Position numbers and translations under genes: made by a program. 16,393 nucleotides of DNA from Bacteroidia bacterium (GTDB taxonomy: Bacteria; Bacteroidota; Bacteroidia; Flavobacteriales; Flavobacteriaceae): positions 1-16,393 of the forward strand of contig JAUIAA010000010.1 of NCBI GenBank assembly GCA_030425715.1, given 5' to 3'. The notes under the pieces were generated by a model, which had not been told where the DNA came from, ran no database searches, and saw only the letters and a program-made list of their open reading frames with translations. Below, piece after piece: positions 1 through 8,000 of this stretch (the first letter of the stretch is position 1; the number at the start of each line of letters is the position of its first letter).

Positions 1-219
1 TATATAAAGATCTTTTCGTGGATTGTAATTCTTTTTTGTATTTCTAGCTTCTTCTAATGCCGAAGTAAAAATTAATTTATTCTCATCCAAAATGGCAACA
101 CCATAATCTGAATTTTCCTTATTAATTTCTAAAAATTTAATTTGGTACTTTGCTGTAGACTGTGCGGAAGCGTAAAAAACGCTTGCAAAAAACAAAATAA
201 ATAAGACCCCTTTTTTCAT
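1..219 (-). CDS. Secreted PD40/OmpA-family-like protein, N-terminal fragment
   Basis: Reading the minus strand from ATG at 219 gives 73 codons open to the left edge, so only the N-terminus is present. Residues 1-19 are a typical signal peptide (MKK, a hydrophobic stretch, then ASA before Q20). The mature part contains a stretch of the form INKENSDYGVAILDENKLIF-TS, followed by KKNYNPRKDLYI. This resembles the first beta-propeller blade (PD40/WD40-like) at the start of flavobacterial OmpA-family outer-membrane proteins, where 'the state is visible as a string' motifs of the type S-D-x-G-x-A-x-x-x-x-K-x-x-F-x-S recur. If so, the missing part would carry more blades and a peptidoglycan-binding OmpA domain. 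The coding direction and signal peptide are clear. The family call is inference from a short stretch. Confidence 0.6.
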   Translation of the reverse strand, partial: MKKGVLFILFFASVFYASAQSTAKYQIKFLEINKENSDYGVAILDENKLIFTSALEEARNTKKNYNPRKDLYI

Positions 220-305
220 AGTTAATTAATTTGTAACGATTTGTATTTGTTTGTGTTAAGTGTTATGTATCTCCAAATTATCTATTCATTTATTGGCGAT
301 AAAAC

Positions 306-326
306 TTATTAACACAGTGTTAATAA
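306..326. repeat. 21-base perfect palindrome, possible operator
   Basis: The arm TTATTAACAC (306-315) is followed by a single central base and then its exact reverse complement GTGTTAATAA (317-326). It lies 87 bases upstream of the start codon at 219 and beyond the terminator of the preceding gene, so it is in the promoter region of the PD40/OmpA-like gene. No T-run follows on either strand, so it is not an obvious terminator. A dimeric transcription factor site is the simplest reading. No factor can be named. Confidence 0.5.
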
Positions 327-394
327 CGTGAAAAGGGGGTTTTAATTATAAAAAGCAATAAAAATTTTAAAAAATAATTGACCAAGTATGGTGC

Positions 395-426
395 AAAAAA
401 AAAGATCCAAATTTTCATTTGGACCT
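395..426 (-). terminator. Rho-independent terminator of the OmpH-like gene
   Basis: On the minus strand, a 10-bp stem (417-426 with 403-412, one G-U pair) closes a four-base loop and runs straight into a U-run (395-402 on the plus strand is all A). It lies 25 bases after the stop codon of the gene at 451-1029 and is correctly oriented for it. It separates that transcript from the PD40/OmpA-like gene to the left. Confidence 0.85.
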
Positions 427-450
427 TTAAGTATATTAAAAATAGGTATT

Positions 451-1029
451 TTAGTTAACGCTATCTGTTTTTTGTTCTGTTGTTTCTACTGCAGCATCAC
501 CTATTTTTTCTTTGGTATCATCTCCTCCGTAATTTACGTTTAACGCGTCAATTATTTCCTCTGTAATGTCTAAACCATCTTTGCTATACATTACGGTTTT
601 GGTTTGATCCGAAGTACCCAAAATAAAACTAAATCCTTTATTTTCAGCATATTCCGTTAAAAAAGATTCAATATCTTCATTAATTTTTTCAATTTTTTGT
701 TGACCTTCGGTTTGCATTTGTTGCTGTGCCATTTGTTGTCTTTGTTGCAATTGTTGCTGTTCCATCATCAATTCTTGCTCCTTTTCTTTCTTTGCTGTTG
801 CAGATAATGAAGTGTTTTGCTGAAATGCTTGCACTTTTTGTTGGAATTGACCGTATAGTTGATCCAGTTCTGCTCTCATTCTATCTGATTGTGCTTTCAT
901 TTCTGCCTCTGCTTTTTTCGATCCTTCATACTCTTTTAAAATTTCATCTACATTTACATAAGCAATCTTTGATTGATCACAAGAAGCAAATACAAGCAAA
1001 ATAGAAAGTATTGCAATAAATTTTTTCAT
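451..1029 (-). CDS. OmpH/Skp-family periplasmic chaperone-like lipoprotein
   Basis: This is a 192-residue protein of the OmpH (Skp) family, which in Gram-negative bacteria holds unfolded outer-membrane proteins in the periplasm as a tentacled trimer. Residues 1-16 form a lipoprotein signal (hydrophobic stretch then FAS-C17), so the mature protein is probably lipidated at Cys17. The family start IAYVNVDEILKEYEG follows directly (22-36). Residues about 36-120 are a charged, strongly glutamine-rich helical region (runs of QQQ/QQ around 65-110), matching the coiled-coil tentacles. The C-terminal block at about 120-165 (FLTEYAENKGFSFILGTSD) is the conserved OmpH ending. A 25-residue acidic and polar tail follows. 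The start is the first ATG, 27 bases after a -7-like box, and a terminator follows the stop, so it is probably monocistronic. Lipidation is common in Bacteroidota members of the family, unlike E. coli Skp. Confidence 0.88.
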   Translation of the reverse strand: MKKFIAILSILLVFASCDQSKIAYVNVDEILKEYEGSKKAEAEMKAQSDRMRAELDQLYGQFQQKVQAFQQNTSLSATAKKEKEQELMMEQQQLQQRQQMAQQQMQTEGQQKIEKINEDIESFLTEYAENKGFSFILGTSDQTKTVMYSKDGLDITEEIIDALNVNYGGDDTKEKIGDAAVETTEQKTDSVN

Positions 1030-1055
1030 TTTTAATTATTTTTAAGTTTAGGGGG

Positions 1056-1063
1056 CAAATGTA
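1056..1063 (-). promoter_or_regulatory. Bacteroidota -7 box (TACATTTG) upstream of the OmpH-like gene
   Basis: The minus strand reads TACATTTG, an exact match to the TAnnTTTG -7 element recognised by the Bacteroidota primary sigma factor. It is 27 bases upstream of the ATG at 1029. I do not see a convincing TTG at the expected -33 position, so the call rests on the -7 element and its location. Confidence 0.5.
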
Positions 1064-1254
1064 AACAAAGCAATTTAATATTCTTTATTATTCCTAAAAA
1101 TTAGAGCAATAAGCAAAATTTATAGTGTTTTCAAAATTCATTACATCTATTTATATGTTTTTGCTTTTAATGCCGCGCTTTAAGCAAGTAATTAATTTTA
1201 ATAACATCTTTTATTAACTGTTGTTTAAAAGTGGCTTAAAATCGCTTAAATGGG

Positions 1255-2109
1255 CTATTTTAAAATATAAATGAGTGAGGAGTACTCTTTTGAGGCATTC
1301 GCTTTTAGGTTTGATAAAAAACCACGATACATCGCTTTTAAAAGATTTGACTTGCCTGTTTTATATTTTTCAGAAAGTAAACTCACATAATAAGCATCAA
1401 ATTTCATGGGTACAATTTTTACCACATTTAAATTTACTTTTTCAAACAATTTAGAAATGCTAGTTTTAGAAAAATGCCATAAGTGCCTAGGTACGTCATA
1501 TGCAGCCCAATACTTTCCGTAATAAGTCGCATCGTAACTTTTATAATTAGGAACTGCAACTACCAATACCCCATTTGGCTTAAGCAATGTTTTTAATTGA
1601 ATTATATAATTTTCTAAATTTGGTACATGTTCTAAAACATGCCACATGGTAATGACATCAAATTTATTCTGATCTTGTAACAGCTCAGTAATATCACTTT
1701 TCAATACCTTTTTTGAAAATTTAGAATTTTCTAGCTTTTTATAAAACAAATTTTTGGCAGTTGTGCTTGGTTCAATACCCGTAATACTCCAGTTATTCTT
1801 TTTTGCTGTAATCAAAAAATCTCCTGTCCCACAACCAATATCCAATAAGTTTTTCTCTTGAGTTTCAAAAGAATTGATCAATTTAAGCTTTTGTTTTAGC
1901 GCATAACTTTTAACCAATTGGTAAATGTTATCTACAAAAGTTTTCGAAGCATCGGTATGCGAAATATATGCTTCGCTTTCATAGTATTTAGGAAGTTCTT
2001 CTAATTTGGGTTGTGGGCTAGTAACTAACATTTCTGTTTCCTTTTCTAATAAAAGAGAGAATGTCTCCCCAGAAACAGTATAATCTTTACACTCTAAAAC
2101 TTTCAGCAT
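1255..2109 (-). CDS. Class I SAM-dependent methyltransferase
   Basis: This 284-residue protein is complete. The SAM-binding motif I is LLDIGCGTGDF (88-98), an acidic residue for the ribose is at E113 (GIEPS), and the post-motif WHVLEHVPN lies at 156-164. The strand with PNGVLVVAVPNY (178-189) and AAYDVPRHLWHFS (202-214) are typical of the Methyltransf_23/UbiG-like group. The N-terminal 80 residues (CKDYTVS, then YYESEAYISHTD) form an additional conserved region. The substrate cannot be read from the sequence. Small molecules, lipids or proteins are all possible. The start codon lies one base after the stop of the upstream lipoprotein gene (TAA-T-ATG), so translation is probably coupled and the gene is the last of the mnmG cluster. 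No clear hairpin terminator follows it. Confidence 0.88.
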   Translation of the reverse strand: MLKVLECKDYTVSGETFSLLLEKETEMLVTSPQPKLEELPKYYESEAYISHTDASKTFVDNIYQLVKSYALKQKLKLINSFETQEKNLLDIGCGTGDFLITAKKNNWSITGIEPSTTAKNLFYKKLENSKFSKKVLKSDITELLQDQNKFDVITMWHVLEHVPNLENYIIQLKTLLKPNGVLVVAVPNYKSYDATYYGKYWAAYDVPRHLWHFSKTSISKLFEKVNLNVVKIVPMKFDAYYVSLLSEKYKTGKSNLLKAMYRGFLSNLKANASKEYSSLIYILK

Positions 2110-2110
2110 A

Positions 2111-2671
2111 TTATTGATTTATTAATTTTTTCTCCTTTATAAACTGAATATATCCACCTCTTAATTCATTGCAATAAGAAATCAACCTTCCTCTATAAAG
2201 AGATTTTCTAGATAAGGCATCTACTCCCTTTTCATCTACAACCGTTATATGGACGAAATACAAGTATTTTCCATAAGTTATATCATCATCGTCATCATAA
2301 ATGTCTTTTTTAGAAAAAAGAGAAATTAAATTGAGGTCGACGTCTCTATCTTTTTTAAAATAGAATCGAAAAGTAAAGGTTTTTTGTACATCAAAAAAGG
2401 GGTTTTCTACAACAGCCAAACCATCTTCTTTATAAAATGCCTTTGGAAATTTCTTGTTTAAATATTCATAAACCTCTTCAGGAGCACTGTAATAACTAAA
2501 AACAAACTGTGTGTTCTTTTTAATAGCCTTTTTTTTATTGGGATTCCCTTCTTTTATTTCATAAGTTTTTATTGCATTGGCATCCTGTATTGGAATACAG
2601 GCTATGCAAAAAAACAGAACTAAAAAGCCTAAAAACAATGCGCCTTTTGAATATAGTTTCACGTGGAACAA
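2111..2671 (-). CDS. Hypothetical exported protein, probable lipoprotein
   Basis: I do not recognise this 186-residue product. It begins with a positively charged segment, a hydrophobic core (about residues 11-24) and CIAC, so Cys25 may be lipidated. The -3 position is Cys rather than the usual Leu, so the lipobox is imperfect. The mature part is basic at first (NKKKAIKKN), then of mixed alpha/beta character with many aromatics, and has a run of five aspartates (126-130). The reading frame opens only after the in-frame mnmG stop and has no early ATG. The start must be TTG at 2671, GTG at 2662 (residue 4) or a later codon. GTG 2662 gives a normal signal peptide and may be the true start. A parS-like site covers this start region. 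The gene sits between mnmG and the methyltransferase with 6-15 and 1 base gaps, so it belongs to their operon. Confidence 0.72.
   Translation of the reverse strand: MFHVKLYSKGALFLGFLVLFFCIACIPIQDANAIKTYEIKEGNPNKKKAIKKNTQFVFSYYSAPEEVYEYLNKKFPKAFYKEDGLAVVENPFFDVQKTFTFRFYFKKDRDVDLNLISLFSKKDIYDDDDDITYGKYLYFVHITVVDEKGVDALSRKSLYRGRLISYCNELRGGYIQFIKEKKLINQ
2655..2670. promoter_or_regulatory. parS-like ParB-binding site (proximal)
   Basis: The sequence AGTTTCACGTGGAACA matches the chromosomal parS consensus TGTTNCACGTGNAACA at all specified positions except the first base. It overlaps the possible start codons of the lipoprotein gene and lies just after mnmG. A second, better site lies 1.9 kb away on the other side of mnmG. 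The resemblance is seen directly. ParB binding is inferred. Confidence 0.72.
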
Positions 2672-2677
2672 TTTAAA

Positions 2678-4555
2678 TTATCTACCCATATAAACCAACA
2701 ATACCGAAATATCACTTGGCGATACCCCCGAAATCCTACTAGCTTGCGAAATTGTAGTTGGCTGAATTGCACTTAATTTTTCGCGTGCTTCATAAGATAT
2801 AGATTGAATTTTATGGTAATCAAATTGCTCTGGAATTTTAATGTTTTCCAAGCGTTGAAGTTTATCTGCACTATTCTTTTCCTTCTCTATATACCCTGCA
2901 TACTTAACATGAATTTCTGTTTGTTCTACAATTTCTTCATCAATACCGTGCTTCGTGATAAAAGCTTCCACTCCTGGAAATTTTCTAACATCAGTAAAAT
3001 TCAATTGCGGACGCGCTGCAATCTTAAACATCTTCATGGATTGGTTTACTGGTGCAGAATTATTTTCGTTTAAAATAGGGTTTACATCTTCTGGTTTAAT
3101 ACTTGTTTCGCGTAAAAAAGCAACAAACAAGTCTGTCTTTTTTTGCTTTTCAATTACCCTATCCATTCTTTCTTGAGATGCTAAACCCAAAGCATACCCC
3201 ATTGGAGTTAATCGCAAATCAGCATTATCTTGCCTCAACAAAGTTCTGTATTCCGCCCTAGAGGTAAACATTCTATATGGCTCCTCCGTACCTTTTGTGA
3301 TCAAATCGTCAATCAATACACCAATATACGCTTCGTCTCTTTGTAAGGTAAAAGCTTTCTTATCTTGTACTTTTAAGGCAGCATTAATTCCAGCCATCAA
3401 TCCTTGCGCTGCCGCTTCTTCATAGCCTGTAGTGCCATTAATCTGACCAGCAAAAAATAAATTCTCTACCAGTTTAGTTTCTAAAGTGTGTTTCAACTGC
3501 GTAGGAGGAAAATAATCGTATTCTATAGCGTAACCAAAACGTAAAAACTTTACATTTTCAAAACCGGCAACCTTTTTCAAAGCATTGTATTGCACTTCGT
3601 GTGGCAGAGAAGTAGAAAAACCGTTTACATAAATCTCTGTGGTATTCCAACCCTCTGGTTCAATAAACAATTGATGTCTTTCTTTCTCTGCAAATCGATC
3701 AATCTTATCTTCAATAGAAGGGCAATATCTAGGACCCACCCCTTGAATTCTACCTGTAAACATAGGTGACTTTTCAAACCCTTCACGCAACAAATCATGC
3801 ACCTCTTTGGAGGTATAAGTCATATAACATGACTTTTGTTCTTGCAAGGCTGAAGTAGTGCTTAAGTAAGAAAACTTTTGTGGATTGTCGTCTCCTGGCT
3901 GCTCTATCATTTTTGAGAAATCCAAAGATTTAGCATCCACCCTTGGAGGTGTTCCTGTTTTCATTCTGCCCGCTTCAAAACTCTTTGCAACAAGATCTTC
4001 TGTAATTCCAGTCGAGGCTCCTTCCCCCGCTCTTCCTCCTCCAAAAGTTTTATCGCCAATATGAATTCTACCGTTTAAAAAGGTTCCTGCAGTAACAATT
4101 ACGGTTTTTGCAAAAATGTCTAAACCCAATAAAGTTTTCACACCGATAATTTTATCTTCTTCAAACAGCAATCCGTTAACAGAGTCCTGAAACATATCTA
4201 ATTGTTCCAAGCCCTCTAATTGCATTCTCCACTCCTCCGCAAAGCGCATTCTATCACTTTGTGCTCTAGGACTCCACATTGCTGGTCCTTTAGACTTATT
4301 CAGCATTTTAAATTGTATCGCGGTCTTATCCGTTACCACTGCACTATATCCACCCAAGGCATCAATCTCCCTTATAATTTGCCCTTTTGCAATACCTCCC
4401 ATTGCTGGGTTACAACTCATTTGCGCTATGTTTTGCAAACTCATGGTAATAAGCAAAGTATTTGCGCCCAAGTTTGCAGCAGCAGCAGCAGCTTCACTAC
4501 CCGCATGACCACCACCAACAACAATTACATCATATTTCTTATCAAATAACCCCAT
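2678..4555 (-). CDS. mnmG: tRNA uridine-5-carboxymethylaminomethyl modification enzyme MnmG (GidA)
   Basis: MnmG works with the GTPase MnmE to build the (carboxymethyl)aminomethyl group on wobble uridine 34 of certain tRNAs, using FAD, NADH and a methylene-tetrahydrofolate carbon. The 625-residue length is normal. The N-terminus carries the FAD dinucleotide-binding motif VIVVGGGHAGSEAA (10-23). The family signature SCNPAMGGIAKGQ (47-59) follows. Further family motifs are GTFLNGRIHIGD, FGGGRAGEGAS and RYCPSIEDK, the latter with the conserved cysteine. The C-terminus ends with the helical MnmE/tRNA-contacting domain (ISGVSPSDISVLLVYMGR). The start is ATG at 4555. The gene follows ybeY after 47 bases that hold a parS-like site. 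It is flanked by parS-like sites on both sides, recalling the gidA-parAB-oriC linkage of many bacteria. Confidence 0.97.
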   Translation of the reverse strand: MGLFDKKYDVIVVGGGHAGSEAAAAAANLGANTLLITMSLQNIAQMSCNPAMGGIAKGQIIREIDALGGYSAVVTDKTAIQFKMLNKSKGPAMWSPRAQSDRMRFAEEWRMQLEGLEQLDMFQDSVNGLLFEEDKIIGVKTLLGLDIFAKTVIVTAGTFLNGRIHIGDKTFGGGRAGEGASTGITEDLVAKSFEAGRMKTGTPPRVDAKSLDFSKMIEQPGDDNPQKFSYLSTTSALQEQKSCYMTYTSKEVHDLLREGFEKSPMFTGRIQGVGPRYCPSIEDKIDRFAEKERHQLFIEPEGWNTTEIYVNGFSTSLPHEVQYNALKKVAGFENVKFLRFGYAIEYDYFPPTQLKHTLETKLVENLFFAGQINGTTGYEEAAAQGLMAGINAALKVQDKKAFTLQRDEAYIGVLIDDLITKGTEEPYRMFTSRAEYRTLLRQDNADLRLTPMGYALGLASQERMDRVIEKQKKTDLFVAFLRETSIKPEDVNPILNENNSAPVNQSMKMFKIAARPQLNFTDVRKFPGVEAFITKHGIDEEIVEQTEIHVKYAGYIEKEKNSADKLQRLENIKIPEQFDYHKIQSISYEAREKLSAIQPTTISQASRISGVSPSDISVLLVYMGR

Positions 4556-4566
4556 TCTCTATCAAT

Positions 4567-4582
4567 TGTTCCACGTGGAACC
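4567..4582. promoter_or_regulatory. parS-like ParB-binding site (distal, perfect 14-base palindrome)
   Basis: The sequence TGTTCCACGTGGAACC contains the perfect palindrome GTTCCACGTGGAAC (4568-4581), the core of chromosomal parS, and differs from TGTTNCACGTGNAACA only in the last base. It occupies the 47-base gap between ybeY and mnmG, immediately upstream of the mnmG start. Such a hexamer-centred palindrome could also be an operator, but the match to parS over 15 of 16 positions is the more specific explanation. Confidence 0.82.
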
Positions 4583-4602
4583 TATTTTTAAAAATTATTT
4601 CA

Positions 4603-5016
4603 CTAAAAAGTGCGCAAAGATAAGTAATAATCTTCTTTAGAGCGCATTAATACTTTTTCTTCTTGTGTTTTATCCTGATAACCACAGTAATGTAGAATCC
4701 CGTGTAGTATAACTCTATGTAATTCATCTTTAAATGAAACACTCAGAATCTTTGCGTTATCCATTACTCTTTCAATCGAAATAAAAATGTCGCCCGAAAT
4801 AACATTCCCTACTACATAGTCAAAGCTAATAATATCCGTTAATGTATTGTGTTTCAGATGTTTAATGTTTATATCTAATAAATAATCATCGTTACAAAAA
4901 ATATAAGAAATTTCGCCCAGCTCCTTATTTTCTTGATGAATACAAAATTTTAACCACTGCTCTATTTCAAAACTACTATCTAAAACAAAATCTGTTTCTT
5001 GATGAAATTCTATCAT
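4603..5016 (-). CDS. ybeY: Endoribonuclease YbeY (16S rRNA 3'-end maturation)
   Basis: YbeY is a small metal-dependent RNase involved in 16S rRNA 3' processing and ribosome quality control. The 137-residue product has the family segment TLTDIISFDY (58-67) and the metal-binding motif HGILHYCGYQD (105-115). H105 and H109 are the first two ligands. The third position is Asp115 where proteobacterial enzymes have His (HGxLHxxGYDH). As I recall, Asp here is usual in Bacteroidota, so I treat it as lineage variation, not decay. The ATG at 5016 is six bases after the DUF4175 stop, so the two genes are surely cotranscribed. The link to mnmG downstream makes this an RNA-maturation operon. Confidence 0.93.
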   Translation of the reverse strand: MIEFHQETDFVLDSSFEIEQWLKFCIHQENKELGEISYIFCNDDYLLDINIKHLKHNTLTDIISFDYVVGNVISGDIFISIERVMDNAKILSVSFKDELHRVILHGILHYCGYQDKTQEEKVLMRSKEDYYLSLRTF

Positions 5017-5022
5017 AGGTTG

Positions 5023-8000
5023 TTAATTTACCTCAAAATACTTCTTTACTTTTTCCTTATAAATAGTTTGCAAAGGTAGTTGTTGTCGCTCTAATAGCTC
5101 TTGCTGATTAAAAAATAATTTTTGCATTTGCTCCTGATCTATAACTCTTCTTTGGTATTCCTTTGTATTGGTTTTTGAAGTTCTCTTTTTATCTTCTCCT
5201 TGTTTTCGTTGGGCCTCATCCAACTTTAACAACTCGTATTCTAGATCTTGCATTTTCTTTTCCACATCGCGTTGCAAACCTTTTTCTAAAAGCAATTGCT
5301 CTAATTCTTCCATTTGTTGCAAAGCTTTTTTTCCGTTATTTCCTTTCCCTTCTTTCATCAATTGCTTTAATTGACTTCTCAATTCATTCTGCTCTTGATA
5401 AATTTGATATTGCTCCCCACTCAATTGCTCTTTAGATGGTGATTTTCCTCCTTCTTGAGGTTTTGATCCTTCTTTTGCTTTTTGCAATAGTTCGCTTTGC
5501 TTTTTAATAATGTCTGGCAAACTCAACTCCTCTCCTCCTTTACCTTTTCCTTCACCGTTACCTGGTTTTTTGTTTTGTAAACTTTGTAATAAACTACTCA
5601 ACATATCTGCCAAATTATTTGCAGCGGTCATGGTGTACCTTTGGTTCGAAATTCCTTTTTTTATTCTATTCTCAGCAATATTCTCTAGAGATTTATCAAT
5701 ATTATAATGCGCGTCGGTCAAGTCCTTTTGAATTTTTGAACTCATCTGCACCATACGCAAGGAAAGAGTGTACAAACTATCGTCTACATGTTCAAAATGG
5801 TTTTTTAACAATTGTTGCTTTTTTAACTTTTGGGGATAATTGGCATTCTTACCCTCTACATTTTCTAAAGACAACATCAAATCTTCTTGTTCTAAGGAAA
5901 ATAAAATGAGGTTTTCAAGTATTTGTTGTAGGTTTTTAATGTCTTCATCCAGTCCTTCCATCTCCATTTGTTGTTTGCTCTTCTCCATTTTTTGCTTCAA
6001 TTCTTGCATCTTTTTTGCGGCAGATTTTTGTTTCTTTTTCGCTTGGTCTTTTGCTTTGTTATCGCCAGATGATTCTTTATCTAAGCTTTCTTTTGCCTCC
6101 TGCATTTCCATTTCTATCAATTGGGTATCCGGTTTTGTATTTGGTAAATTTTTAGGTTGTTTTAAACCTTTATTCATTTTCTCTAATTCTTTAAAATCTT
6201 GTTGAATAGAATCAAACTTTTTATTTAATCTTTCCTGTGCTTTGGCAGAATTATGCTCTTGTTCGCTCAAGTTATTTTGTTCCTTACTTAAACTATCCAA
6301 ACGATTCGCAATTTGATCGGATTTTTTTTCCATATAAAATCGCTTCGTAAGTTCTAATATTCGCTCTAAAGATTTTGTTTCTTGTTTGGTTTGTTGTGAA
6401 AGTTTGTCCAATTTATCTAATAGATCCTCCTTTTTCAATTTCTCGGTCAACTCTTGTAGTTCTTGTAACAAATCTTCTTTTTCTAAAAGTTCTTTTGATT
6501 CTTCAATTCTATCTTTTAAAGCTTGTTTTTCTTGTTCTAAAGTTTCATTTTTTTCTTGCTCACTCTCGTTTAAATTTTGCAACAAATTATCTGTATTCTT
6601 TCTCAGCATTTCTTGGTACTTTTTTTGTCGTTTTAAAAAAGCATCCATTTCTTTTTTACTCATCCAATTAGATTGGTTTGTGTTTTTTAGTTTATCCGAT
6701 AATTTATCCAAACGCTTTTGTAACTCCTCTCCTTCTTTTGTTTTTTCAGAAATCTTACTCATTTCTTCATTCTGTTCTTCTAAAAGCTCTTCATTAATTT
6801 TTTCTTTCGTTTTATGGAAATAGTTAAACGTTGCTGATTTTGTTTTTTTACTACCATGTATTTGATCGTTATCAAAAACTTCAAAATAAATTTCATAAGC
6901 AGCACCTTCATCCAGTTGAAAACCATTAGGGAAAACATAAAAAAACTTTTCAAAATCTGATTTAGAAATTGGTATGCTGTGTTTTAAAATCTCATTATTC
7001 CGTAAATTTTTTGCCTTAACTTCCAACTTGGTCAATAAATAATCATCACTTAACTGACCTAAAAATTGAACAGGGCCTCGTTTTACAGAATCAATATCCG
7101 ATTTTACTAAAATTTTTGGGTAAGCGTCTTTAATTACTTCTAAGTTATATTGTAATTTTTCAAAATGTTTTAAATTTAAGTTTGAAGTCGAAACTTGGTA
7201 CCTTACTGAGTTTAATATTGTTTTATGAAATAGAAATTCATTCTCCTTATTACGCTCTATTTGGTTTGCTAAAGTGTCTTTTCCAAAACCAGTAAAGTGA
7301 ATGTTTTTTGTGTTTTTAGTGTCCATCACCCAAGTAATTTTTGTGCCTTCTGGTACCACTGCGTTACCCGTATTTAAAATGGTTTCTTGCTTTTTATGGG
7401 TGTACTTTGGGTAATCTAAAAGCATTTTAAAATTCAATATTCTAGGCGTTGCCACCACTTTTAACAAATAGTCCATAGATAAAAAACCATTTGCTTCGAG
7501 GTCAAAATTTATAGGGCTGTTTAGATTTGTAAATTCATAACTAAAATTACCATTCCCTTGCTCTTGCAAAAAATAACTTTGTCCGTTATAATTGATTTTT
7601 ACCTCTTCGGGGATTACATCGCCTTGCATTAAAATATGTAAAGTAAAATCTTCTCCCTCGATTGCACTTAACTCCTTATTTTCCACAATAAATTGAAATG
7701 GTGCTGGAGGTGTATACGCCATTTTGTGATGTACCACCCTATCCAAACTTTGGTTAAAATGAAAATCGTTATCCGAAATAAAAATTACCAACCATAAAAA
7801 CAAAGGCACTAAAAGATATTTAATATACTTTTTATTTGTTTTAAAATTAACTGCTTCTCTAAAGGGAATTGGTTGTAGTTTTGCTGCTTTTTGTTCAATA
7901 CTCGCTAAAATCAAATCTGACTTTTCCTCGCTTTCTTGTAGCTGTAATATATTGAGTAACTTATCCTCTACTTCTTGAAAGTGATTCCCAATAATTGCAG

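Noticed and set aside
5163..6823. Several plus-strand open frames of 65-145 codons opposite the DUF4175 gene
   Set aside because: They are antisense to a Glu/Lys/Gln-rich coiled coil, which gives Ser/Phe/Cys-rich shadow translations with no recognisable domains.
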